A stretch of DNA of 64,000 nt, taken from NCBI GenBank assembly GCA_016873995.1, contig VGVR01000008.1, positions 1 through 64,000 on the forward strand. The letters are read 5' to 3'. Positions 34,049 through 42,305 of this stretch are shown here, in pieces (the stretch's first letter is position 1; every line of letters starts with the position of its first letter). Under the pieces are notes generated by a model. The model had not been told where the DNA came from. It worked only from the letters and a program-made list of their open reading frames with translations, and made no database searches. A program made the position numbers and the translations under genes. The stretch is from Gemmatimonadota bacterium. Lineage in GTDB: Bacteria > Gemmatimonadota > Gemmatimonadetes > Longimicrobiales > Gaopeijiaceae.

Positions 34049-36700
34049 TTGGGCGGAGCTGACGCGCCAGTTCTGGAGCTTCCCCTGTCCCTCACGATCG
34101 ACCGTCTCCGCCTAGCCCTGGAGGGCCGGTACCGCATCGAGCGCGAGCTCGGCGAGGGGGGCATGGCCACGGTCTATCTGGCGGAAGACCTGAGGCACGG
34201 GCGCAAGGTCGCGCTCAAGGTCCTGAAGCCGGAGCTGGCGGCGGTCGTCGGCGCGGAGCGCTTCCTCGCCGAGATCAAGACCACCGCGGGCCTGCAGCAC
34301 CCTCACATCCTCCCGCTCTTCGATTCCGGGGAGACCGGCTCGTTCCTCTTCTACGTGATGCCGTTCGTGAAGGGGGATAGCCTGCGCGAGAGGCTCGACC
34401 GGGAGCGACAGCTGCCGATCGACGAGGCCGTGCGCATCGCGGTGGCGGTTGCGGGCGCGCTCGAGAACGCGCACAAGAGCGCGATCGTCCACAGGGACAT
34501 CAAGCCGGCGAACATCCTCCTGCACGACGGCGAGCCGGTGATCTCGGACTTCGGCATCGCGCTTGCGCTCGGTGCGGGAGCGGGGAGCCGCCTCACGGAG
34601 ACTGGCCTCAGCCTCGGCACCCCGCACTACATGAGCCCCGAGCAGGCGACCGGCGATCGGAACGTCGGCCCGGCCACGGACGTGTACGCGCTCGGGTGCG
34701 TGCTCTACGAGATGCTCGTGGGCGAGCCGCCGTTTACGGGGAGCACGCCGCAGGCGATCCTCGGCAGGATCGTCCTCGGGCAGATGGTTCCGGTGACGGA
34801 GCAGCGCCCCGCGGTGCCGGCGCACGTCGCCGCGGCCGTCGCGAAGGCGCTCGAGAAGGTGCCCGCGGATCGCTTCCAGGGCGGAGGCGACTTTGCGCGC
34901 GCTCTCGGGGACCGTTCATTCCGGTGGGCGACCGGTGGCCAGCCTATTCGCGGGAGTGCGTGGAAGGTCGGGCTCGTCGCCGCGGGCGCCGCAGCCGCCG
35001 TCACCGCGACGCTGTTCGTGGTGGGGGCGGCGCTTCGGCCGGACTCGATCGCAACGTCCGCGCCGCCCACGGCGCTGACGTTCGTACTGCCTGAAGAGCA
35101 GTTGCTCTCGCCTGGCAATCCGTCGACGCTGGAGATCTCGCCTGACGGAAGGCGCGTCGCGTACATCGCCGAACAGGGCGGCACCCGACGCATCTACGTG
35201 CGTGAGATGGACGGGTTCGACGCGCGCCCCGTCGCAGGCACCGAAGGAGCGAGCTCGCTCTTCTTCTCGCCGGACGGAGCGTCGGTGGGGTTCCACTCGG
35301 AGGGTGCGCTCCGCCGGGTCGCGGTCGACGGTGGCATTCCGGCGCGCATCGTCGATGAGCCCGGGGCGCCGACGTGCGTGAGCTGGGGCGACGATGACAC
35401 CATCGTGTACGCGCTGTACTTGTCTTCTAGATCGACGAGCTTGTTTCGCGTGAACGCCGCGGGCGGCACACCGACCGAGATCGTCCTCGGCGATTCGGCC
35501 GCGCTGGCCGCCGTCCAGCCGGGGCGGCTCGCCGTCCGCTGGCCCCAACACCTCCCCGGCGAGAATCTCGCGCTCGTGGCCCCTGGGTTCGGGGACGACG
35601 GAGCCAGCTTCGGGGTCGTCGACCTCGCCACCGGTGCGTTTCGCGCGTTGGTGCCCGGCGATCGCCCGTACTATGTGGAAACGGGCCACATCGTCTTCTA
35701 TTCGGGGCCGGAGACAGTGAGCATCGTCCCCTTCGACCTCGAGCGCCTGGAGGTCACCGGGCCGGTGGTACCGGTGGCGGGGGACGTGCTGAGGCCCTCA
35801 GGTAGCCAGGGGCGGTTCAGCGTGTCGCGGGATGGCACGATGGTCTACGCTCGCGGCGGCTTCGAGCGCCGGCTGGTCCTGGTCGACCGCAACGGTCGGG
35901 AGTCGCCGGTCGACGTCGAGCCGCGGGGGTATCGGTTCCCCGAAGTGTCTCCTGATGGCCGCTACGTTGCGGTGACGGTCGACCCCCAGCCCCCGGAGAT
36001 CTGGGTCGTGGACCTCGAACTCCAACGCGCCCAGCCGGTCTCGACGGGTGGGTATCACCTAGATGCTGTGTGGTCGCCCGACGGAAGCCGGATCGCGTTC
36101 GCTACCAATCCAGGGATCGCGTGGGTTCCCTGGCCTGGAGGTGGCGACCTGACTCAAGTGACCACGCTCGGGTTCCCGGCCGATTGGCCGAGGGAGGGCC
36201 GCATGTTGGCCGAACGCGACGAAGACCTCGTCTCGCTCGACGTTCGTACCGGCACGCTGACGGATTGGCTGGTCACCCCGGATTGGGAACTGTGGGCCAT
36301 CGCCTCGCCCGACGGACGCTGGGTCGCCTACGCCTCTGACGTGAGCGGGGCGCTCGAGGTCTACGTCCGCGAAATCGGGGGCGCGCCCCCCGCGACCCTC
36401 GTGTCGCGCGGCGGCGGCCTGGAGCCCCGGTGGTCTGCCGACGGATCGGAGATCTACTACCGGAGCGGCGGTTCGATCATGGCGGTGCCCGTCCGAGGAG
36501 GGACCCGCTTCGAGGTGACGGGATCTGCCACGGCGCTCTTCACAGGCGACTTCGACTTCTCCAACGAACGGAACTGGGACGTGCTCCCCGACGGCCGCTT
36601 CGTGATGATCCGGAGCAGCCCGAGCGTGCGGCGCGAGATCCGCGTCATGACGAACTGGATCCAGAACGTCGACTTCGGCGCTTCGACAGCCTCTCGATGA
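34049..36700 (+). CDS. Ser/Thr protein kinase with C-terminal PD40/TolB-like beta-propeller
   Basis: The 883-residue protein has a complete Hanks-type kinase: GEGGMATVYLA loop (about residues 35-45), K57, HRDIKPANIL (D150), DFG 167-169 and GTPHYMSPEQ. A single membrane helix follows (about 305-327) and then a large extracytoplasmic region of repeated PD40 blades (ISPDGRRVAYIAE, FSPDGASVGF, SPDGRYVAV, WSPDGSRIAFAT, WSADGSEIYYR). A transmembrane kinase with an outside propeller sensor is common in Gemmatimonadota-type genomes. The start is TTG 34049; no ATG precedes the ATP loop. Confidence 0.92.
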   Translation: MGGADAPVLELPLSLTIDRLRLALEGRYRIERELGEGGMATVYLAEDLRHGRKVALKVLKPELAAVVGAERFLAEIKTTAGLQHPHILPLFDSGETGSFLFYVMPFVKGDSLRERLDRERQLPIDEAVRIAVAVAGALENAHKSAIVHRDIKPANILLHDGEPVISDFGIALALGAGAGSRLTETGLSLGTPHYMSPEQATGDRNVGPATDVYALGCVLYEMLVGEPPFTGSTPQAILGRIVLGQMVPVTEQRPAVPAHVAAAVAKALEKVPADRFQGGGDFARALGDRSFRWATGGQPIRGSAWKVGLVAAGAAAAVTATLFVVGAALRPDSIATSAPPTALTFVLPEEQLLSPGNPSTLEISPDGRRVAYIAEQGGTRRIYVREMDGFDARPVAGTEGASSLFFSPDGASVGFHSEGALRRVAVDGGIPARIVDEPGAPTCVSWGDDDTIVYALYLSSRSTSLFRVNAAGGTPTEIVLGDSAALAAVQPGRLAVRWPQHLPGENLALVAPGFGDDGASFGVVDLATGAFRALVPGDRPYYVETGHIVFYSGPETVSIVPFDLERLEVTGPVVPVAGDVLRPSGSQGRFSVSRDGTMVYARGGFERRLVLVDRNGRESPVDVEPRGYRFPEVSPDGRYVAVTVDPQPPEIWVVDLELQRAQPVSTGGYHLDAVWSPDGSRIAFATNPGIAWVPWPGGGDLTQVTTLGFPADWPREGRMLAERDEDLVSLDVRTGTLTDWLVTPDWELWAIASPDGRWVAYASDVSGALEVYVREIGGAPPATLVSRGGGLEPRWSADGSEIYYRSGGSIMAVPVRGGTRFEVTGSATALFTGDFDFSNERNWDVLPDGRFVMIRSSPSVRREIRVMTNWIQNVDFGASTASR

Positions 36701-36716
36701 TTCGCACCGTCGCGCC

Positions 36717-37697
36717 ATGACGCCCCACGCAGCCCCCGCGGACGACCACGCGCTTGCCGGCGGTCACACCCACGGTCACGGCCCCGGCCGCCACCATCAC
36801 GGCCCCACCCACGGTCCCGAGACGGTCCGACGCGGAGCCTTGAGCACCCGCCTCACCTGGGTGCTCGCGATCACCGCGGTCTTCATGGTCGCCGAGGCGG
36901 TCGGCGGCATCTTGTCGGGTTCTCTCGCGCTGCTCGCGGACGCCGGCCACATGTTCACGGACGTGGCCGCGCTCGCGCTGTCGGTGTTCGCGATGCGGCT
37001 CGCCAAGCGGCCACCGAGCACCAAGCGCACCTTCGGGTACGTACGCCTCGAGATCCTGGCGGCCCTGGTGAATGGGGCCACGCTGCTCGTGATCGCCGGG
37101 CTGATCCTGCTGGAAGCCTGGGAGCGACTGGCATCGCCCGTGGAGGTGAACGGTGCGCTCATGCTCGGCGTCGCCGCAGTCGGTCTCGGCGTCAACGTCG
37201 TGGGTGCGCTTCTCCTGCACAGCCACGCCCACGACAACCTCAACGTGCGCGGTGCCTATCTGCACGTGCTCGGCGACCTCTTCGGCTCCGTCGGCGCGAT
37301 TACCGCCGGCGTCATCATTCTCGCGACCGGGTGGACGACGGCCGATCCGATCGCTTCGATCCTCATCGCACTCCTGATCCTGTGGGGAGCGTGGGGGCTC
37401 GTGCGCGAGGCGACCGACATCTTGCTCGAGTCCGCGCCCGCGCACGTCGACATGAAGGGCATCCTGGCGGACCTGGCTGGCGTCGAAGGCCTCGACGAAG
37501 TGCACGACGTGCACGTATGGACGCTGACGAGCGGGTTCGTCGCGCTTGCGGCCCACGGCGTCATCGATGATCCGCGTGAGCACACCCGCATCCTCGAGAA
37601 CATCCGCACCCGCATGAGGGCGCACGGCATCGAGCATGTCACGTTCCAGATCGAGCACCGGACCCTGTACCAGCTGCCGTCGGCAGGGGCCCCCTGA
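36717..37697 (+). CDS. CDF-family zinc/cobalt/cadmium exporter
   Basis: The 326-residue protein has a His-rich N-terminus (GGHTHGHGPGRHHHGPTH), six membrane helices and a C-terminal cytoplasmic domain. The paired HxxxD metal sites are HMFTD in helix 2 and HVLGD in helix 5, the zinc-type CDF signature. It exports divalent metal by proton antiport. It begins 16 bp after the kinase gene and may be read from the same transcript. A GGGCCC-type hairpin follows the stop (37689-37706). Confidence 0.93.
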   Translation: MTPHAAPADDHALAGGHTHGHGPGRHHHGPTHGPETVRRGALSTRLTWVLAITAVFMVAEAVGGILSGSLALLADAGHMFTDVAALALSVFAMRLAKRPPSTKRTFGYVRLEILAALVNGATLLVIAGLILLEAWERLASPVEVNGALMLGVAAVGLGVNVVGALLLHSHAHDNLNVRGAYLHVLGDLFGSVGAITAGVIILATGWTTADPIASILIALLILWGAWGLVREATDILLESAPAHVDMKGILADLAGVEGLDEVHDVHVWTLTSGFVALAAHGVIDDPREHTRILENIRTRMRAHGIEHVTFQIEHRTLYQLPSAGAP

Positions 37698-37726
37698 GGG
37701 GCCCTACTTTCGTCCCGTTTCGGCGT

Positions 37727-37754
37727 TGACAACCCGAGGGCCAGGTATACTTTC
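37727..37754 (+). promoter_or_regulatory. Promoter of the acidic protein gene
   Basis: TTGACA (37727-37732) is followed after 16 bp by TACTTT (37749-37754), with an overlapping TATACT at 37747. This gives the acidic protein gene its own transcript with a leader of about 60 nt. The boxes stand out against GC-rich surroundings. Confidence 0.5.
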
Positions 37755-37822
37755 GCGGCAATGAGCGAGCGGTCGGCCATGCTCCGACGCTCCGCGAGAC
37801 GTCCTGCCAGGGAGGCTCCGAG

Positions 37823-38059
37823 ATGAACTCTTCGGTCTTGTTCGAGGAGGAAGAGGTTCTGGGTCCCGTTGCCCTCGCCTACGATGAGGACGAGGAGGAG
37901 GATGATGAGGACTGGGACGAGAGCGAGGACGACGAGGATTGGGACGAAGACTCGGACGACGAAGACTCGGACGACGAGGACGAGGACGACGAGGACTCCG
38001 AGGATGACGAGGAAGAAGAGGAGGAGTGGTACGCAGAGGAAGACGAGGAGCTCTGGTAG
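37823..38059 (+). CDS. Extremely acidic small protein, unknown
   Basis: The 78-residue protein has 51 Asp or Glu residues and no Lys, Arg or His. After a short N-terminus (MNSSVLFEEEEVLGPVALAY) it is a run of D/E broken by Ser and Trp, ending EEDEELW. GGAGG precedes the ATG by 7 nt. It has its own promoter (37727) and an intrinsic terminator (38089), so it is a real monocistronic gene, not a low-complexity shadow. It might bind cations or mimic nucleic acid; neither is shown. Confidence 0.75.
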   Translation: MNSSVLFEEEEVLGPVALAYDEDEEEDDEDWDESEDDEDWDEDSDDEDSDDEDEDDEDSEDDEEEEEEWYAEEDEELW

Positions 38060-38088
38060 GTCGCCGTCGGACGGCCACCCGAGTCCGG

Positions 38089-38120
38089 ACCGCCTCGGCC
38101 GTGACGGCCGGGGCGGTTTT
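38089..38120 (+). terminator. Intrinsic terminator of the acidic protein gene
   Basis: ACCGCC-t-CGGCCG, a TGA loop, CGGCCG-g-GGCGGT and a T-run (38117-38120) form a GC-rich stem with a U-tract, 30 bp after the stop codon. Confidence 0.8.
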
Positions 38121-38138
38121 CGTCTATAGGGCCATCCC

Positions 38139-38921
38139 GTGTTCCTGACGAAGTGGGTCGGATGGCTCACCGGCGCGAACGTCGCCATCTACTTGCTGAC
38201 GTCGGTGAGCCGGGACCTCGCAGTGCTGCTCGCCCTCTTCCCGCCGGCGGCTCTGGCGCGGCCCTGGAGCGTGGTCACCTACATGTTCGTGCATGCGAAC
38301 TTCATGCACTTGTTCTTCAACATGGTCGGGCTGGCATTCTTCGGCCCCCGACTGGAGTCGCGGCTCGGGAGCAGGGGCTTCCTCACGCTCTACTTCCTGG
38401 CAGGGCTCGGCGGCGCGGTGCTGAGCTTCGTCTTCGCCCGCGACGCGGCTGTGGTCGGCGCCTCGGGGGCCGTGTACGGCGTGTTGATGGGCTTCGCGAT
38501 GTTCTGGCCGCACGAGCGCATGATCGTCTTCCCCATCCCCGTTCCCCTGGAGGCACGGGTCGTCATTGGCGCGTATCTCGTGCTGTCGCTCGTCCAGGGA
38601 TTCGGCGGGTTGAGCAACGGCATCGCGCATTTCGCGCACCTCGGGGGTGCGGTGTTCGCGTTCGCCTACCTGAAGTGGGCAGCCTGGCATCAGGGCCAGG
38701 CGAAGCGCGAGTTCCAGCAGAAGATGCGCCCGGACTCGGCGCCTCGCGGCGCCGTCGGCGACCAAGTGGCGCTGGCGCGTTGGCGCGGGATCTCCGTGGC
38801 GTCCATGCACGAGCTCAACCGCGGTGAGGTGGAGCGGCTGCTCGACAAGGCCGAGCGCGACGGTCCGACGAGCCTCACCCAGTCCGAGCGCGACTTCATG
38901 GACCGCATGTCGGTGCGGTGA
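38139..38921 (+). CDS. Rhomboid-family intramembrane serine protease
   Basis: The 260-residue protein has six membrane helices with the rhomboid signatures: N-terminal VTYMFVHANFMHLFFNM, catalytic serine S109 in VVGASGAVYG and catalytic histidine in IAHFAHLGG (H167). A soluble C-terminal tail of about 70 residues has an Arg/Glu-rich amphipathic segment (NRGEVERLLDKAERDGP) seen in bacterial rhomboids. The GTG start follows the terminator by 19 bp. Its stop overlaps the next start (GTGA). Confidence 0.92.
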   Translation: MFLTKWVGWLTGANVAIYLLTSVSRDLAVLLALFPPAALARPWSVVTYMFVHANFMHLFFNMVGLAFFGPRLESRLGSRGFLTLYFLAGLGGAVLSFVFARDAAVVGASGAVYGVLMGFAMFWPHERMIVFPIPVPLEARVVIGAYLVLSLVQGFGGLSNGIAHFAHLGGAVFAFAYLKWAAWHQGQAKREFQQKMRPDSAPRGAVGDQVALARWRGISVASMHELNRGEVERLLDKAERDGPTSLTQSERDFMDRMSVR

Positions 38922-39736
38922 AGGCGATGGAACGCCTTCGCCTCATGTGCGTCGCCGCGCACCCGAACGACGAGTCGCTCGGCTTCGGCGGCACGCTCGC
39001 GCGGGCCGCGGCGGAAGGAGTCGAGGTGTCCCTCGTGGTGGCTACGCGCGGCGAGCGAGGTCGTCACGGAGACGGATCGGAGCCGCACCCGGGTCTCGAG
39101 GCACTCGGGCGCATCCGTGAAGGAGAGGTCCGGGCTGCCGTCGACGTGCTCGGCGTCCGCCATCTCCACTTCCTCGATTACATGGATGGAGCGCTCGACC
39201 AGGCGAGCCCGTCGGAGGCGTCGGCCCGGATCGCGCTGCATGTGCGCGAGCTGCGTCCCCAGGTGGTGATCACCTTCGATCCGTTCGGCGCCTATGGGCA
39301 CCCCGACCACATCGCGATCAGCCAGCTGACGCTGGCTGCCGTGATCCGAGCCATGTCGGGCGAGGCGCTCGCCGGAGACGAACAGGGCCCCCACCGCGTG
39401 CTCAAGTTCTACTACATGGTGAACAGCGAGCGCCGGTGGGCCACCTATCAGCGGGCATTCAAGTCGCTGCAGATGACCGTCGACGGGGGCGTTCGCGCTT
39501 CTGTGGGGTGGCCGGAGTGGTCGGTGACCGCGGCCGTCGACGCATCCGATCATTGGGAGACCGTGTGGCGCGCCGTGCAGTGTCACCGCACGCAGATGGC
39601 CGAGTACGGAGCGCTCGCGCGCCTGACCCCTGAGGACCATCGCGCGATTTGGGGCACGCAGGAGTACTACCGCGCGCTCAGCCTGGTGAACGGCGGGCGC
39701 GCGCGCGAAACGGATCTCTTCGAGGGGATCCGCTGA
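38918..39736 (+). CDS. PIG-L/LmbE-family deacetylase with altered active-site motif
   Basis: The 272-residue protein has the LmbE fold: AHPNDESLGFGGTLA at the N-terminus and the third zinc ligand in GAYGHPDH. Family members hydrolyse N-acetyl groups from GlcNAc conjugates such as mycothiol, bacillithiol or GlcNAc-PI precursors. The usual AHPDDE reads AHPNDE here: the catalytic-base aspartate (D15 of MshB) is asparagine, while both metal ligands of the motif remain. The start is GTG 38918 or the ATG three codons later. Confidence 0.87.
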   Translation: MKAMERLRLMCVAAHPNDESLGFGGTLARAAAEGVEVSLVVATRGERGRHGDGSEPHPGLEALGRIREGEVRAAVDVLGVRHLHFLDYMDGALDQASPSEASARIALHVRELRPQVVITFDPFGAYGHPDHIAISQLTLAAVIRAMSGEALAGDEQGPHRVLKFYYMVNSERRWATYQRAFKSLQMTVDGGVRASVGWPEWSVTAAVDASDHWETVWRAVQCHRTQMAEYGALARLTPEDHRAIWGTQEYYRALSLVNGGRARETDLFEGIR

Positions 39737-39870
39737 AGGGCTGCAAGCGCGCCGGGCCGGGCGGGCGGTGGTGGATACGGGCGAAGCCTCGTAGGATGAT
39801 TCGATCGGCGCCGAGGTGAGGAAGCGCCCCCTGGGTGGGGTGCCACGGTCGACGCCCCACGGAGAGAACG

Positions 39871-40725
39871 ATGCGAACCCGAGCCCTGCACACCAGCCAC
39901 TTCTTCGTCCTGCTGACCCTCTGTGGGGCCGCGGCTTTTCACGCGCTCCCGGCAGGCGCGCAATTGCCGCCTGACGAGCCAGGGTCGCCCGCGCGGCTCA
40001 ACTCCTCGCCGCGACACGGGGAGTGGGTGGACGTGCCGCTTCCCGGGAGTCCGACGCCCATCCGGTCGTTCGTGGTCTACCCGGAGCGCCGGGACAACGC
40101 TCCGGTCGTCATCGTCATCATGGAGATCTACGGACTGACCGACTGGATCCGCGGGGTGGCCGACCAACTGGCCGCCGACGGCTTCATCGCGATCGCGCCC
40201 GACCTGCTCTCGGGGATGGGTCCGGGGGGTGGCGGCACCGCGGCCTATGCCAGCCGCGACGACGTGGTGGCTGGTGTTCGGGGCCTCACCTCCGACGAGT
40301 CCATGCGGCGTCTGGATGCCGTTTACGCCTACGCGCGCACGATCCCCGCTGCTTCGGGTCGCATCGGAGTGGTCGGCTACTGCTGGGGCGGTGCAACGAG
40401 CTTCGCCTACGCCGTGCACAAGCCCGAGCTCGGGGCCGCGGTCGTGTACTACGGAACGTCGCCTGCGGATGCCGCTGCTTACGCGCGCATCAACGCTCCC
40501 GTTCTCGGGCTCTACGGTGCGGACGATCAACGCGTGAACGCGACCATTCCGACTGCGCAGAACGCGATGGGCCCGCTCCGCAAGACGTACGAGGTAGCGA
40601 TCTACGACCGGGCGGGCCACGGCTTCCTGCGCGCGCAGGCGGACAGGGAAGGCGCCAACATGCGCGCGACGCAACAGGCGTGGCCGCGCACGGTCGCGTT
40701 CTTCCGCGAACACTTGGGACGCTGA
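39871..40725 (+). CDS. Secreted dienelactone hydrolase family protein
   Basis: The 284-residue protein has a signal peptide (cleavage near PAGAQL, residue 31) and an alpha/beta-hydrolase fold of the DLH type. The nucleophile is cysteine (C171 in GYCWGG), the acid lies in YGADDQRV and the histidine in GHGF. GAGAGAACG precedes the ATG at 39871; the 12-codon upstream extension is dropped. Exported DLH homologues act on unknown esters or lactones. A serine-hydrolase lipoprotein gene follows 33 bp downstream. Confidence 0.88.
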   Translation: MRTRALHTSHFFVLLTLCGAAAFHALPAGAQLPPDEPGSPARLNSSPRHGEWVDVPLPGSPTPIRSFVVYPERRDNAPVVIVIMEIYGLTDWIRGVADQLAADGFIAIAPDLLSGMGPGGGGTAAYASRDDVVAGVRGLTSDESMRRLDAVYAYARTIPAASGRIGVVGYCWGGATSFAYAVHKPELGAAVVYYGTSPADAAAYARINAPVLGLYGADDQRVNATIPTAQNAMGPLRKTYEVAIYDRAGHGFLRAQADREGANMRATQQAWPRTVAFFREHLGR

Positions 40726-40758
40726 ACAGGCGGCGGAGACGTCGCAAGGAGGACGAAG

Positions 40759-42270
40759 ATGACCGCGCGTCAGGCATGGATGTCGATTCTGGTCGTCGCT
40801 GTCGGGTGCGGCGGTGATGCTGCCACCCCGGGCTCGACCGGCGCGGACGACGCCCGTGCGCGGCTGTTCGCGCGCGCGGACTCCTTCGAGCTGGACACGC
40901 CCTACGAGCTTCCCCCCGGCGAGACGCTGCACCACCAGACCGCGGGGTTCGCGAGCACGATGTGCTCTGCGGTGTTCCTCACGGGGCTCGATCCCGCGGA
41001 CGCGGCCGCGAACGTCGGGGGCTTCACCAGCCCGTTCGAGGAGCGGCACCACGTGGTGGACACGCTCGTGGACTACGAGCGCCAGCTCGTCAGCCTGACG
41101 CTCCCGGACGGCGTGGTGCGCACCGCGAAGAGGTACAAGAACCAGGGGTGCGTGCCCCTCGCGATCGGCGAGGACTCGGTGCACTTCACGCCGAGCGACG
41201 TGCCGCGGAACCTGCCGCCCGCCGAGTCGACGCCATGGCCGATGGGTGACCTGCTCCCCGCCGAGCCTTGGCCCGCGGAAGTCGACATGGCCCGGGTGAC
41301 CCAGGCGCTCGACGAGGGTTTCGGTCCTCCCGAGGCGCGGACGCTCGCCCTGCTCGTGACGTACAAGGGACGCATTCTCGGCGAGCGCTACGATCCCGAG
41401 GTCGACATCCATACGCCGCTCGAGAGCTGGTCGATGACGAAGAGTCTGACCGGCACCCTCATGGGCGTGCTCATCCAGCAGGGCGAATACGAGCTCTGGC
41501 AGTCTGCACCGGTGCCCGAGTGGCAGACGCCGGGCGACCCGCGGCAGCAGATCCGCATCGGCGACATCCTGCGCATGTCGAGCGGGCTCCGCATCCGCGC
41601 GCCTGGGGATCCCGACTACGACGAGTCGATCGGCTACCCGGACCATCTCTGGCTCTATACGGGGAGCGCGAACTCGTACGCGTGGGCGGCCACCCGGCCG
41701 CAGCAGTGGCCGCCGAACACGGTGGGACGGTACCGGAACACCGACCCGGTCCTGGCCAGCTACCTCATCCGGCTCGCCGTCGAGGGGCGCGGCGAGAACT
41801 ATCACGCGTTTCCGCAGCGTGCGCTGTTCGACAAGATCGGCATCCGAGACGCGGTCATCGAGACGGATCCGTACGGCAACTTCCTGGGTCAGGGACGCGC
41901 GCTCATGCCGGCGCGCGACTGGGCGAGACTCGCCAACCTCTACCTCCAGGACGGCGTGTGGAACGGAGAGCGCCTGCTACCCGAGGGGTGGGTGGAGTAC
42001 GCCTCCGAGACCGCGCCTGCGTGGGTCGCGGATGGGCGCCTCCAATACGGCGGATCTCACTTCTGGGTCAACACCGACGGTCGGATGCCCATTCCCGAGA
42101 GTGCCTACCAGATGAACGGCGCGGGGGGTCAGAGCGCGACGATCATCCCCACTCACGACCTCGTCGTGGTGCGCATCGGCCGGTACACCGGCGCGTCGGA
42201 GGGGGGACGCGCCCTGAGACGCGCCTTCGAGCTCCTCATGCAGGCGGTGCCGCCGGTCGCCGGCGGATAG
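40759..42270 (+). CDS. Beta-lactamase-fold serine hydrolase lipoprotein
   Basis: The 503-residue protein has a lipobox (ILVVAVGCGG, Cys at residue 17) and a class C beta-lactamase-like domain from about residue 190, with nucleophile S225 in SMTK and the second motif YRN. Its first 180 residues are unrelated to the fold. Such proteins are usually esterases or D-aminopeptidases, not antibiotic-hydrolysing enzymes. GGAGG lies 9 nt before the ATG. It sits in a plus-strand run with the hydrolase upstream and the patatin gene downstream. Confidence 0.88.
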   Translation: MTARQAWMSILVVAVGCGGDAATPGSTGADDARARLFARADSFELDTPYELPPGETLHHQTAGFASTMCSAVFLTGLDPADAAANVGGFTSPFEERHHVVDTLVDYERQLVSLTLPDGVVRTAKRYKNQGCVPLAIGEDSVHFTPSDVPRNLPPAESTPWPMGDLLPAEPWPAEVDMARVTQALDEGFGPPEARTLALLVTYKGRILGERYDPEVDIHTPLESWSMTKSLTGTLMGVLIQQGEYELWQSAPVPEWQTPGDPRQQIRIGDILRMSSGLRIRAPGDPDYDESIGYPDHLWLYTGSANSYAWAATRPQQWPPNTVGRYRNTDPVLASYLIRLAVEGRGENYHAFPQRALFDKIGIRDAVIETDPYGNFLGQGRALMPARDWARLANLYLQDGVWNGERLLPEGWVEYASETAPAWVADGRLQYGGSHFWVNTDGRMPIPESAYQMNGAGGQSATIIPTHDLVVVRIGRYTGASEGGRALRRAFELLMQAVPPVAGG

Positions 42271-42305
42271 GGGGCCGTTCGAAAGACGTCGTTCAGAAGG
42301 GCTTG

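Noticed and set aside
39667-41805. 712-codon minus-strand frame across the deacetylase, hydrolase and lipoprotein genes
   Set aside because: Spans three well-supported plus-strand genes and shows no recognisable fold.
40759-42270. Antibiotic-resistance beta-lactamase
   Set aside because: The SxxK and YxN layout fits the broad serine-hydrolase/esterase group, and the long unique N-terminal region and lipid anchor are not typical of resistance enzymes.
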